From: CAYLLT01 sp964384465
Lineage (GTDB): Bacteria > Planctomycetota > Phycisphaerae > UBA1845 > PWPN01
Assembly: GCA_964384465.1 (NCBI GenBank)
Contig: CAYLLT010000012.1
Span: forward strand, 8,706-72,705
DNA: 64,000 bases
Reading direction: 5' to 3'
The number at the start of each line of letters is the position of its first letter. Within the stretch, counting starts at the first letter, position 1. Both the position numbers and the translations under genes were made by a program. The notes beneath the pieces are model-generated. The model was not told where the DNA came from, searched no databases, and worked only from the letters and a program-made list of their open reading frames with translations. Positions 41,785 to 50,966 of the stretch are shown in pieces.

Positions 41785-44216
41785 GGTTTCTCCTCGTTGA
41801 CGGCACTCTTGCGCTTGGACGGGGCGTGGTAAAAAAGGAATCGGCGCATCGCATCGAACCCGTGACAGGTGGTGCAAAGATTCGGCGGCTCGAATGGCCG
41901 GATCATCGGCTTCAGCCCGCGAAGCTGCTCCAGCGTCAGCTCGGTGATGTCGCCCGCGTCATTTGTCACCGTTGGGTCGTCGACGACCCTTGACGGATTT
42001 CCATGCGGCAGGTGGCATGTCTGGCAGGTGATGGAGCCGTCGCGTACGCCGAGTTGCCCGTCGGGCCCCACCAGCGGCAGGCAACCCGGCGTTTCAGTGT
42101 CGTTCAGGTTCTGAAGCGCAACGGCGGGGTGCACGGTCGGCGTGATCCGGGTAGCGGCGCCGCCCAGGCCGTGGCAGCCCGTGCACTTCTCGATGCCGGG
42201 GGCCTGACTCAGCGGCCCCAGCGGAGCCGCCCACATGCCGTCCGCTGCGGGCACCCCGTCGTGAGCGTGCGTCGTGTGGCACGGATTGCAGTAGCGCGTG
42301 TTCTCGAAATGTGCAGCGAGCGCCGCCGAGTTGTGCATGCTCGCGTGGATGATTTTCGCTTCGGCATGACACTGGGCGCAGAGCGTCGTGCCGTCGTGAG
42401 CGTCGGTCTGACGCAGCATCTCCGTCGAGCCGGTCAGGCCGCCGTGCGGATCGTGGCACGACGCGCAGGTGACGAATCCGGTTTCGCTGCGCTGCCCGGT
42501 TTCGTTGAACAGGGGCAGCTTGCACTCCATGGCGGCGGTTTTTTCACCCGACGACGGGCCGTGGGGATGCCGCAGCTCGGGGGCGATTTTTGCCGAGCCC
42601 ATGCCGCCGGCCTGATGGCACGCTACGCAGCCGCCATCCGCGCCCGCATCCGCCTGGGTGGTCGCGATCCACATCTTCGGTCCGAGCGCGTTGTGAACGC
42701 CGTGGCAGAACCCGCATTTGCCGGTCTCGACGCCGGTCCGCTGTCGGGCGTTCTTCAACTCAGAATGCGTGGTGAAGTCGTGTGCGGCAGGCAAAGCGGC
42801 GACTTTCTCACTGTGGCAGGCGGCGCAAACGTTTTCCGGATCGCCGCGCAGGAAGTGCGGGTGCTGCGTCTCGTGCGGATCGTGACAGGTCAGGCACGCG
42901 AGCGACTTCTTCTCGGGGTCGTCCGGCTGGCCGTAAAGAATCAGCTTCAATGTCCCGGTGAGATCCTTTTGCTGGACATCAGTGGGGTGACTGAACGGCA
43001 GCCCGCTCGCTTTCTCGGCACACTGCCCCTGCTGATGGCACGTCGCGCACAAGCCGGTCGGGTCCAGCGGCTGCGGATCGGGCCGGCGGGCAAACTGATG
43101 GAAACTGTGGCACGCTCCGCACGGGCCGCTCTCTTCGGGCTTCTCCCCGAGACGGTTGCGCTCGTTCGGCGCGCTGGTCCGCAGATCGTGCACGGTCGAA
43201 AACAGGCTCGTCCGGCCGGGATGGCAGCGAAGGCACAGGCTGCTGTCGTGCAGCGTGTCAGCCGAGCATCCGTTCGAGTCAACCAACAAATCGTGCACGG
43301 TCGTGAACATCGTCGCGCGGCCGGGATGGCAGCGAAGGCACATACTGCTGTCGTGCTGCGTATCGGCGAGCATCGACCGGCCGGCCCGGCCGTGATGCAG
43401 TTTATGACACGAGAGGCAGATCAGCGTGTCACCGGGGCCGGTCTTGGTGCCCAAGTCGCGGATCGCCTGTCGCTGGGCGTCGGAACTGAGCGGCGGATTC
43501 TGCGGGTGCTCGCGGCCGGTGTCCGGACGCCAGAAGCCGGGGCGCAGCTTCGCGTGGCAGGTCAGGCACAGTTGCGAACTCTGCGTGCCCATGACCAGCA
43601 GGTGCTCCTCGCGCGCGCCGTGCGGCGTGTGGCAGGTCTGGCAGATCAGACGCTGCGGATCGGGGCCGGGCCGCGCTCCCGCCGCGATCAACTCCTTGGG
43701 CACCGGCCACGGCATGCCGCCGATCGGATGCGTGCCCAGTTCGGGGCCTTTCGTGTGGCCGGTGTGGCAGCTCTGGCACAACTGGCTCGAATCGTTGCGC
43801 ATGCGCAGAAAGATGCTGCTGGCGAGCGTCTCCGGGCCGGCGCCGGAGTGCGCGGTGTGGCACGTCCGGCAGGCGAGCTTGCCGTCGTTCAGCGGCAGCA
43901 TCTCCGGGACTTTCATATCCGCCGGCGGCGTGATGCCGGTCTGATGCCCGTGTTCGAGCCATACGCGGCGGCGGGAATCCGCGACCGACCCGTCGTGACA
44001 GCCCAGACACGTTTCCGATTCCGATACCAGGCTGTCCGCCGGTTTGTCCATCAGGAGCACCGCGTCGGAGCGTTTGTACGAATCCACCCATGAGACGTGG
44101 CAGACCGCGCAATCGCGCCCGCTGTCCGGCTGCAATGACCGTACTTGCGCAAGAGACGATGCAGCCAACACACTCATGGCCGCCGCCGCCACAGCCGTAC
44201 TCCGCATACAACTCAT
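41781..44216 (-). CDS. Exported 21-heme cytochrome c
   Basis: 811 residues with a signal peptide (STAVAAAAMSVLAASSLAQ). I count 21 CXXCH motifs, from DCAVCH near residue 40 to LCTTCH near 790, about one per 38 residues. Many have the CHxxH or CHDPH form (CHTPHG, CHDPHE, CHDPHGG) that supplies nearby His ligands. Two adjacent units near the middle, DTQHDSSMCLRCHPGR and DTLHDSSLCLRCHPGR, are a recent tandem duplication. The GTCGAC palindrome contributes RVVDDP near the C-terminus. The length and heme density suit a long-range electron wire at or outside the outer membrane; location is inference. Confidence 0.88.
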   Translation of the reverse strand: MSCMRSTAVAAAAMSVLAASSLAQVRSLQPDSGRDCAVCHVSWVDSYKRSDAVLLMDKPADSLVSESETCLGCHDGSVADSRRRVWLEHGHQTGITPPADMKVPEMLPLNDGKLACRTCHTAHSGAGPETLASSIFLRMRNDSSQLCQSCHTGHTKGPELGTHPIGGMPWPVPKELIAAGARPGPDPQRLICQTCHTPHGAREEHLLVMGTQSSQLCLTCHAKLRPGFWRPDTGREHPQNPPLSSDAQRQAIRDLGTKTGPGDTLICLSCHKLHHGRAGRSMLADTQHDSSMCLRCHPGRATMFTTVHDLLVDSNGCSADTLHDSSLCLRCHPGRTSLFSTVHDLRTSAPNERNRLGEKPEESGPCGACHSFHQFARRPDPQPLDPTGLCATCHQQGQCAEKASGLPFSHPTDVQQKDLTGTLKLILYGQPDDPEKKSLACLTCHDPHETQHPHFLRGDPENVCAACHSEKVAALPAAHDFTTHSELKNARQRTGVETGKCGFCHGVHNALGPKMWIATTQADAGADGGCVACHQAGGMGSAKIAPELRHPHGPSSGEKTAAMECKLPLFNETGQRSETGFVTCASCHDPHGGLTGSTEMLRQTDAHDGTTLCAQCHAEAKIIHASMHNSAALAAHFENTRYCNPCHTTHAHDGVPAADGMWAAPLGPLSQAPGIEKCTGCHGLGGAATRITPTVHPAVALQNLNDTETPGCLPLVGPDGQLGVRDGSITCQTCHLPHGNPSRVVDDPTVTNDAGDITELTLEQLRGLKPMIRPFEPPNLCTTCHGFDAMRRFLFYHAPSKRKSAVNEEKP
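41974..41989. repeat. Dispersed palindrome GGGTCGTCGACGACCC, copy 5
   Basis: Exact 16-bp palindrome near the 3' end of the 21-heme cytochrome gene, read as RVVDDP between heme sites 20 and 21. Confidence 0.85.
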
Positions 44217-45256
44217 GGCGGCACGACCTCACCAATGGGCTGCGTCGTGGGCAGCCATCCGCCGGGCAACTCGACAACGGCGACCCGGTCCGCCGCCAGA
44301 TCCACGACATACAAACGCCCCGCTCTGTCAAAACACATACCCATCGGGTGTTGAAACCTGAGCGGTTCGCCTTCCTGCCCACTGGTCAGCACGCCGATCA
44401 GTCCGCCGTGCGAATCGAAAACCTGAACGACGCCCAGCGTGGAATCGCTGACGTACACGCGGTTCTTCACATCAACGACGACACCTTTCGGTCGATAGAG
44501 CCGGCCCGCTTCGACTCCCCACTGGCCCACCTGCCCCGCCCATGTGGCATCGGCCTCTGGCCGGTGGTCCACGGGCGGGCTTGCGGCGAGCTCAGCCGAG
44601 CGGACGCCCGTGCCACAACGTAGGCGCTGAACGCGGGCGCCGATCGCCTCGGTGACGTAGACGTAACCGTCGGGCGCGATGCCGATCATGAACGGCCACT
44701 GGAATTGACCGATCGCGCGGCCGAACCGGCCCAATGACGTGAAGGTGCGGCTGGCGTTGTCGCGAACCAGCAGACGATGATGGTCGTTGTCAACGATGCA
44801 GGTTCGCGCGAAGTCCGGCGTGATCGCGATATCGGTCGGATCGACCGGCTCGCCGTTCTCGGCTGCCGGCAAGTCAATCCGTTCCACCAGTTTTCCATCC
44901 GAGTTCAGCACAACCAGTCGATGGTGTCCGGTATCGGCCACCCAGAGCCGATCGCGATCATCGACGGCGAGCCCGACCGGCTGACTGAAGTTCTCAGCAC
45001 CAGCACTGCTGATGGCAAGTTCGAACCGTCGCTCACCATTGAAACGTAGAACACGATCGTTGCTGCCATCCGCCACGAAGATTCGGCCTTTGCCGTCCGC
45101 CGCCACGTCGGTGGGCATGTGCATGGGCTGCGAGGTTGGAGCAGTCAGCGTGCCGGCGATTCTCGCCTCAATTCGCAGATTCGCGGGGAGTTTGACCGCC
45201 GAAGTCCCTCCCGCATGAACCAGCAGTGAAGCCAGGAAAATCGCGCCTGCGATCAC
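44213..45256 (-). CDS. Exported NHL-repeat beta-propeller protein 3
   Basis: 347 residues with a signal peptide (MIAGAIFLASLLVHAGGTSA). Repeated strands of the form PTDVAADGKGRIFVADGSND, PVGLAVDDRDRLWVADTGHH and PKGVVVDVKNRVYVSDSTLG are NHL blades; about six are visible. There is no cysteine heme site. It overlaps the start of the 21-heme cytochrome by 4 bp, the same arrangement as the other two NHL genes. It probably serves as a docking scaffold. A segment around 44564-44618 (read as RSAELAASPPVDH) looks like a further inserted imperfect palindrome. Confidence 0.85.
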   Translation of the reverse strand: MIAGAIFLASLLVHAGGTSAVKLPANLRIEARIAGTLTAPTSQPMHMPTDVAADGKGRIFVADGSNDRVLRFNGERRFELAISSAGAENFSQPVGLAVDDRDRLWVADTGHHRLVVLNSDGKLVERIDLPAAENGEPVDPTDIAITPDFARTCIVDNDHHRLLVRDNASRTFTSLGRFGRAIGQFQWPFMIGIAPDGYVYVTEAIGARVQRLRCGTGVRSAELAASPPVDHRPEADATWAGQVGQWGVEAGRLYRPKGVVVDVKNRVYVSDSTLGVVQVFDSHGGLIGVLTSGQEGEPLRFQHPMGMCFDRAGRLYVVDLAADRVAVVELPGGWLPTTQPIGEVVPP

Positions 45257-46335
45257 TTTCTTTCCTCCAACAACTGAGGAAGATGAAATGGCCGGCCGTC
45301 GCGCATCTGCTGAATCATTCGGGCGATGGGAGTGCCGCGCAGGGCGGCGGCACGTTGCGGGCTGTAGCCGAGCGATTCAAAGTCCAGCCGCGCCGGCTCG
45401 CCGCTGTGGCAGGACAGGCAGGCCTCCGGTTTGGCCAGCACGTCGGTATGAATCTCCTTCTTGAGCGCGTCGCGCTGAGGACTGTCCGCCGGCGCGGAGA
45501 GAACTCTCGCCGCCTGGTCATGAAGCTTCTCCTCGCGCTGTCGTCTTTCGGCATCGAGTGATTCGGGAGCGATCCTGGCGCCGTACTCGCCGCGGGTATG
45601 GTTCGGCAACTCCTGATTGAGCCGAGCGAAAGCCTGCCGCCACACGGGGCTGCCCGGCTCCGATGTATCGAGCTGAATCAGGAGATACTCCAGCAAGGGA
45701 TCGCCACCGGTCGCTTTTAGAGTGGATCGCAGCCCTTTGATGATGTCGGAATGCACTTCACCGGGGGATTGTTTAATGCGATCCGCCTCCAGCTCGAGCA
45801 GGCGCATCAGTTGCAGAAGTGCAGGCGGTCCGCTGCGCTCGCCCGCGCTGTCAACCCACGCGGCGGCCACCGGGTTTTGCAGCCTGGCGTCGTGGCACAT
45901 GCCGCAGGTCAGAAACGTGACATGAAAATTGGCGAATGCCCGCGTCTCTTTGTGTCTGGTGTGTGGAAGTTGATTATGGCATCCAGAAGTGGCGCAGCCC
46001 TCCTGGGAAATCGTCTCCGGCCATCGGCCGGCCTGGTGATAATGGCCCGGATCACCGGGCAGTGGCTGGATCGCGGCTGTCAGGCGTTGGGCCGACTTCA
46101 GGGGGTCCAGGCCGGCAGTTGATTTGCGGGACATGAACCGATCCGGCACGTGAACGGGCGTGAAGACCGTCCGCACCAGATAGGCGACGGCGGTATATCC
46201 GGTCCACACCACAATCAGCAGAATGAGCAGCGCGTACGCCCGCACTGTCAGCGTCCGCGCCGCTGACAGCGCAACTCTGCTGATTGTTTTCAGCAGCGGA
46301 CGGACGGAAAACGCTCGCCAGCGGTGTTTATGCAT
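45253..46335 (-). CDS. Membrane-anchored triheme cytochrome c
   Basis: 360 residues with one N-terminal membrane helix (AYALLILLIVVWTGYTAVAY, about 34-53). Three heme-type sites are present: CATSGCH (CX4CH, about 114), CGMCH (about 143) and CLSCH (about 312). A helical, heme-free region of ~150 residues lies between the second and third. The C-terminus has RMIQQMRDGRPFHLPQ. No family recognised. Overlaps both neighbours by 4-8 bp, so it belongs to the operon. Confidence 0.75.
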   Translation of the reverse strand: MHKHRWRAFSVRPLLKTISRVALSAARTLTVRAYALLILLIVVWTGYTAVAYLVRTVFTPVHVPDRFMSRKSTAGLDPLKSAQRLTAAIQPLPGDPGHYHQAGRWPETISQEGCATSGCHNQLPHTRHKETRAFANFHVTFLTCGMCHDARLQNPVAAAWVDSAGERSGPPALLQLMRLLELEADRIKQSPGEVHSDIIKGLRSTLKATGGDPLLEYLLIQLDTSEPGSPVWRQAFARLNQELPNHTRGEYGARIAPESLDAERRQREEKLHDQAARVLSAPADSPQRDALKKEIHTDVLAKPEACLSCHSGEPARLDFESLGYSPQRAAALRGTPIARMIQQMRDGRPFHLPQLLEERK

Positions 46336-48184
46336 GGGGCGCCTCCACTGCCGGCGTGAGCCCCGCGCGCTCCGCGGCCTCGGCGAGCATTCGGCCGTGT
46401 GATTCCGCCATTTCGCCGGCGGTAGTGGCGCCCGTAAACATGGCCGGTGAGAGCGGGAACACCGCCGGTGAAAAAATCACGCCGATCATGTGGATGACGC
46501 CGACGTGCAACAGTGCGAGGAATGCCTCGAAAGTGTGGACAAGGGCGGCCACGGTCAGCACGCGGCCGGTCAGGTGCTGGCTGGTCCACACGTTGGCCCA
46601 CATGAGCAGACCGGTGGCGCCGAGCAGCAGCGTGCCCCAGAACACACCGAAGTATTCGAATTTCTCCTTGAGGCTGAATCGCCCGGCGGCCGGACGCGTG
46701 CGGCGGAGAAATAGAAGGTATGCCAGGAGTTCTTTGAGATGCTTGAGGTCCTCTCTGTTCGTGACCATCGGCAGGCCGAAGATGATCTGCATCCAGCCCT
46801 TGCGTGTTCGCCGCTGCTGGCGCCATGCTGAGACGGTGATGTAGACGACATGATAGATGAACCCCGCGATGAGCAGCGCGCCGCTCCAGCGGTGAATCAG
46901 GCGCGTCCCGCTGAGACCGCCTAGAGAATCGACCAGCCAGCGGGCCCATTGCCGGTCGGCGAACTTGATGGGAAAGCCCGTCACCACCAGTGCAGTGAAG
47001 GACACAGCCAGGATCCAATGCTGAATCCTTTGATGCAGCGTAAACCGCCGCAGGGCCCGACGGCCCTGAGGTTCGGCCTGGAGCTGCCTGGCGATGCTGC
47101 GGAGCTGGTGATGATTCGGATCGTGACGGCCGACCACGATCTGGAGCATCTCCAGCGTCTGCAACAGCACGGATGGGCCGAAAGTGAACAGGATGAGTAG
47201 GACAAAGAGTGACGCGATGAAATATTCGACACCCCGCCCGGCGGACAGTTCCAGATGAACGGCGGCGGTGCTGACCGCATGGCCGGCCGTTGGATGGCAC
47301 GCGGCGCTGCGGCACGTGTCCGGCAGATGTGCCGGACTGGTTGGGGACTCCGTCTGCGTATGCGCCTGCATCACATGAATGTTCTGCATCTCGCCAACGT
47401 GACAATCGAGACAGCCGGCGGTGGCCTCGCTGCCGAGTTGCATGGCCTTGCCGTGGAAGCTGGCCAGATAGCTGGCCGTCGTATCGGGGAGTCGATAAGC
47501 CTGCTGAATGGCGGGGTCGCTGTGACACAGCGCGCAGACGCGCACGACGTCGGCTTTGGTCCGGGCCGGCCGCGTGCGCGCATTGACGTGCCGGAAGGCG
47601 AACCGCGCATCCATCGGAATCGGCAACTGCTCGGTGTGACACACCTCACACCGGGCGACCGGCGCCTCGCGCTGGGCCCAAGTTTCTTCGGCCTGACGAA
47701 ACACGGGCTCGTCGTGGCAGAGTAGGCAGCGCGATTGACCCGCCCGCAGCGGCTCACCGAGCAGGCCGTTCGACTTGTTCAACACCTCTGCCGTGTGCAC
47801 CGAGCCTTCGAGCATCTTGGCAATGGATTCGTGCGAGAAGGACACCTCCAGCCGGGCGGTCGGTGAGAGGTGACAGGTGGTCGTGCAGTTGACCGGGCTG
47901 ACCGCCTGATGCGGAATGACGCTGACCTCCGCGCGCGCATGGCAGTCCGTGCAGCGCAGCCGGGCGTGTGGGCCGAGCGCGCGGTCGTAGTAATTCGGGT
48001 CCACGTGATAGGAATGGACGCTCTTGCCGTCATCACTGACGCGGGCCAGCCCGCGATAACGGTGACAGCTCAGACAGTTCTCGGGATCGGCGGCGCGGGC
48101 GGGTTGATTGGCAGCTTGTAATAATGCCAGAGCAACGCCGATTGCGAGAAGACGATGGGCCACAGATGAGTACCTATTTGCCAT
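46328..48184 (-). CDS. Octaheme cytochrome c fused to a b-type membrane cytochrome
   Basis: 618 residues from ATG 48184 (overlaps the preceding stop). A signal peptide (1-32) leads to a periplasmic part with six CXXCH, one CX3CH (CTTTCH) and one CX4CH (CRSAACH). From about residue 335 there are five membrane helices (YFIASLFVLLILFTFGPSVL, HWILAVSFTALVVTGFPIKF, LIHRWSGALLIAGFIYHVVY and others) of the formate dehydrogenase/thiosulfate reductase cytochrome b type. LHQRIQHW, IHRW and LVHTFEAFLALLHVGVIH provide heme b His ligands. The layout resembles CbcL-type inner-membrane quinol dehydrogenases of metal reducers in principle, not demonstrably in sequence. Confidence 0.85.
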   Translation of the reverse strand: MANRYSSVAHRLLAIGVALALLQAANQPARAADPENCLSCHRYRGLARVSDDGKSVHSYHVDPNYYDRALGPHARLRCTDCHARAEVSVIPHQAVSPVNCTTTCHLSPTARLEVSFSHESIAKMLEGSVHTAEVLNKSNGLLGEPLRAGQSRCLLCHDEPVFRQAEETWAQREAPVARCEVCHTEQLPIPMDARFAFRHVNARTRPARTKADVVRVCALCHSDPAIQQAYRLPDTTASYLASFHGKAMQLGSEATAGCLDCHVGEMQNIHVMQAHTQTESPTSPAHLPDTCRSAACHPTAGHAVSTAAVHLELSAGRGVEYFIASLFVLLILFTFGPSVLLQTLEMLQIVVGRHDPNHHQLRSIARQLQAEPQGRRALRRFTLHQRIQHWILAVSFTALVVTGFPIKFADRQWARWLVDSLGGLSGTRLIHRWSGALLIAGFIYHVVYITVSAWRQQRRTRKGWMQIIFGLPMVTNREDLKHLKELLAYLLFLRRTRPAAGRFSLKEKFEYFGVFWGTLLLGATGLLMWANVWTSQHLTGRVLTVAALVHTFEAFLALLHVGVIHMIGVIFSPAVFPLSPAMFTGATTAGEMAESHGRMLAEAAERAGLTPAVEAPHA

Positions 48185-49217
48185 GGCACTGCCCACAAAG
48201 CTGCTTGCCGAACCCGCGGAGCGGTCGGCCGCCCGCTGTTTTATCAAACCCAATGCCGCCGAGGTCCAGCAGGCTGCCGGCGGGGAAGATGCCCCGCTCG
48301 TGCGGATTGTGGCACGTGGAGCAAACGACGATTTCACCGCCGAGCAGGGGCAGGTGCCGCGGCTCGGCGCTCTCCTCCAGCGCTTTCTGCACAGCGGCGG
48401 CATCAACCACTGCGCCGGCCGGCGCTCGTTCCGCGGCAACCATCTGCGCTTTGATTTCCGGCGGGACCTTCGCTCCGATGTGCCCCGGCTCGAAGAAATC
48501 GACGTGCTGATTGTGACAACTGAGGCACAGCGTGATGGTATCCCGCTTCAAAGCCGCATCGCCCGTCCTGTTTTCGCCGTCGTCGGCCTTCAGCGGTTTC
48601 TGATGACAAAAAAGACAACTCTGCTCGTTCACCGACCCGTCAGGCGTCCGCATGTGATGGGGATTCAACTTCTCGTGGCGACTCGCATCGGAATGGCATA
48701 GCGCACAGAATGCGAGCATTTCCTGCGGCTGCGGGCCGCGTAAAAAATCCGAATTGTCCCTGGGCCGTCGAATGTTTTTGCCGGCCGTTCCGCGTCCGGC
48801 ATGTCCCGCCGTGATTCGCATGTCGTGACAGGTGAGGCAGGCGAGCTTGCCGTCGGTGGTCGGCCAGCCGGGCGGCACAGTCACCTTCGAAGTGGCGATC
48901 ACACGGCCCACCGGGTGTTTCTCCTGTGCGGCCGATCTGCCGTTGTGACATTGAACGCACAATACATCGACATGCGCGGATTCGATCGGCCGCGCCTTGT
49001 TCGCCGTCATTTCGTGGCAGCGTTGGCATTCCGTGGCCGACCAATGGGGATTCACGGCCGGAGTTTTATCGATTTGCGCCGGGCGCGTGGAAGGACGCGT
49101 CGCTGCCGGCCGCGTGGCGGGGGCGGCTTGAGGATAGACCCGTGGTACCCACACGAGCGCAGCGCTGATGGCCGTGAGAGATACAAGCAACAATAGCGCA
49201 TTTCTCTCAGCCGCCAT
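48174..49217 (-). CDS. Exported octaheme cytochrome c
   Basis: 347 residues with a signal or anchor helix (ALLLLVSLTAISAALVWVP). Eight CXXCH sites run from ECQRCH (about 63) to LCGQCH at the extreme C-terminus. A Thr/Arg/Pro-rich linker (PATRPAATRPSTRPAQ) separates the signal from the first heme. It follows an NHL gene with an 11-bp overlap. Confidence 0.85.
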   Translation of the reverse strand: MAAERNALLLLVSLTAISAALVWVPRVYPQAAPATRPAATRPSTRPAQIDKTPAVNPHWSATECQRCHEMTANKARPIESAHVDVLCVQCHNGRSAAQEKHPVGRVIATSKVTVPPGWPTTDGKLACLTCHDMRITAGHAGRGTAGKNIRRPRDNSDFLRGPQPQEMLAFCALCHSDASRHEKLNPHHMRTPDGSVNEQSCLFCHQKPLKADDGENRTGDAALKRDTITLCLSCHNQHVDFFEPGHIGAKVPPEIKAQMVAAERAPAGAVVDAAAVQKALEESAEPRHLPLLGGEIVVCSTCHNPHERGIFPAGSLLDLGGIGFDKTAGGRPLRGFGKQLCGQCHGK

Positions 49218-50316
49218 GCACGATTTCCTTCCGCGTAGCCACCACGCCCAACAATATCAGTGGAACGCCGCCCAACGAATCAGAAACGACGACGTACTCG
49301 TCGGCTTCGGAACGATCCTCGCCGGCGGTCTCCAGTCCGGCGATGGAGTCGCGATGCACGGCGACGATCCCGGCCGGCAGCGTGAACCCCGGCCAACCGG
49401 GTGGGCTTTCGTGTATCTCAGTCAGGAACGAACCGTCGGAGCGAAATACCAGCACGGACTGCCGGCCCGCGTCGGTCACCAGCACCAGCCCGCACGTGCA
49501 GCAGATCTGTTTCGGCCGCACGAACTCGCCGCGGCCGCGTCCCGGCCGGCCGATCGGCGGCAGCCATTTGCCATCCGGCCCGAAGCGCAGCACCATCGCC
49601 TGCACCGCATCGACGATGTGAACGACACCATCGCTGTTGACGTCGATCCCCGTCGGCGCGATCAGTTGCGACTGATCCGGCCGCGGTTTTAGCGGATCGA
49701 GCCAGGTGCGCCGCGTCAGATCGAAGCCGTCAATCTGATGGTCCCCGATGTTGCCGACGTAAAGAATACCTTTCGAGATGTGGACGGCGGCGGGGCGGAA
49801 CGCGGGCGCAGCGTCGTGGGACGGCTTCAGCTCTTCGAGGAATTTTTTACGATCCGTGCCGTACACCAGCACGGATCGGTACGTCGTATCGGCAACGAAG
49901 ACGAGGCCCGCGGTATCGACGCACACATCCACCGGGCAGCGCGGCGGATGCGCCGGGTCCGACCAGAGCATGCTCTGGCCGTTACTGAGGTTGATCGAGA
50001 CAACATCGGGCCGGCCCTGGTCGCACACCAGCAGCAGATTGCGGAGCTGAGTCATGCCCTGCGGATTTCGCAGCGCCGTCTTGCCGTAATCATTGGGGCC
50101 GTACAGGAATTGCTCGAGCAGCGGCGTGCGGTCGTAGCGCGGCAGCAGTTCGGAAAGGCTGCCGTAGACCAGCACGCGCGGCAGCATCTGCGGCGCGGGG
50201 AAGGCGATGGGTTCCATTCGCATGCGAGCGCCGCCGCCGGTCTCGCACCCGGCGATCGCGGGTAGACTCGCCAGCAGTGCCACTGCTCTCAAGCAGTGGC
50301 ACGCCCGCGGTTTCAT
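49207..50316 (-). CDS. NHL-repeat beta-propeller lipoprotein 2
   Basis: 369 residues from ATG 50316, overlapping the upstream stop. The signal ends LASLPAIAGC, a lipobox, so it is probably lipid-anchored. NHL blades include PVDVCVDTAGLVFVADTTYR, PTGIDVNSDGVVHIVDAVQA and PKQICCTCGLVLVTDAGRQS. CCTC is not a heme motif. The signal peptide contains a palindrome (50277-50302). It precedes the octaheme cytochrome gene. Confidence 0.82.
   Translation of the reverse strand: MKPRACHCLRAVALLASLPAIAGCETGGGARMRMEPIAFPAPQMLPRVLVYGSLSELLPRYDRTPLLEQFLYGPNDYGKTALRNPQGMTQLRNLLLVCDQGRPDVVSINLSNGQSMLWSDPAHPPRCPVDVCVDTAGLVFVADTTYRSVLVYGTDRKKFLEELKPSHDAAPAFRPAAVHISKGILYVGNIGDHQIDGFDLTRRTWLDPLKPRPDQSQLIAPTGIDVNSDGVVHIVDAVQAMVLRFGPDGKWLPPIGRPGRGRGEFVRPKQICCTCGLVLVTDAGRQSVLVFRSDGSFLTEIHESPPGWPGFTLPAGIVAVHRDSIAGLETAGEDRSEADEYVVVSDSLGGVPLILLGVVATRKEIVHGG
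50277..50302. repeat. 26-bp palindrome inside a signal-peptide coding region
   Basis: Arms GTGCCACTGCT (50277-50287) and AGCAGTGGCAC (50292-50302) around a 4-bp loop. It encodes RACHCLRAVAL of the NHL lipoprotein signal peptide. It could insert or regulate; it also could form a hairpin near the translation start. Confidence 0.8.
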
Positions 50317-50957
50317 TTGATATGACACGTCAGACACAGTGCACTTCGCCTGTTGGAAACCGTGAGCATGCCCGGCAGGCCGGTCAAATTGTGCGGATCG
50401 TGGCAGGAGATGCACTCGATCCGGCCTTCGGGCAGCCGCAGCTTCCTGCCCACAAAACTTTCCGGGTGATATTCGCGCCGATCGCCCGGATACGGAACGC
50501 CGATCGGGTGATCGCGCCACACGAACCCGTCCGGCACAGTGAACCCCTCGCGCACGCCGGCCAGCATGGCGTGCGATGAACCGATGGCGGACGTCGCCAC
50601 CGTGCCGTCATGGCAGCCGAGGCAGATCAGACTCGTCGGCCCCGGCGTGTATCGTCCGGGCACAAAAACCTTACGTTGACCGCCGATGCGAAACATTTCG
50701 ACCGCCGGTTGCGTGCTCGGCCGACTCGTCGGTCGGACCGCCTGCACATGGGGGATATGACAGGCGTTACAGGCGGTGCCCGCGCGGCCGATCAGGTCGG
50801 TGAAATCATGCGGGCTGCCGACGACACCGCGGTGGTACGCCGGCCAACCGCTCTCGGTCGCCGGTGTCTGTGGAGCATCCCTTTCGCGCGGAGCGGGAGC
50901 CCGCAGCGGCGGGCTCGCCAGTAATGCCAGAACGCCGGTAATCATCAACATCCGCAT
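50313..50957 (-). CDS. Exported tetraheme cytochrome c
   Basis: 214 residues with a signal peptide (MLMITGVLALLASPPLRA). Four CXXCH sites: CNACH (about 63), CLGCH (about 113), CISCH and CLTCH (at the C-terminus). The N-terminal GVVGSPHDFTDLIGRAG matches the first residues of the mature 12-heme protein upstream (SVVGSPHDLSVTGPG), so the two are paralogues of different size. It lies 9 bp after that gene. Confidence 0.82.
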   Translation of the reverse strand: MRMLMITGVLALLASPPLRAPAPRERDAPQTPATESGWPAYHRGVVGSPHDFTDLIGRAGTACNACHIPHVQAVRPTSRPSTQPAVEMFRIGGQRKVFVPGRYTPGPTSLICLGCHDGTVATSAIGSSHAMLAGVREGFTVPDGFVWRDHPIGVPYPGDRREYHPESFVGRKLRLPEGRIECISCHDPHNLTGLPGMLTVSNRRSALCLTCHIK

Positions 50958-50966
50958 CGCGACCCT

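Noticed and set aside
42003..44093. 696-residue + strand open frame opposite the 21-heme cytochrome
   Set aside because: It mirrors the GC-rich CXXCH-coding strand, has Arg/Ala/Val-biased shadow composition and no motif. The opposite frame has 21 heme motifs and coupled neighbours.
49207..50316. CCTC in NHL protein 2 as a heme or metal site
   Set aside because: No His follows and the residues fall in a blade strand; other blades have hydrophobic residues at that position.
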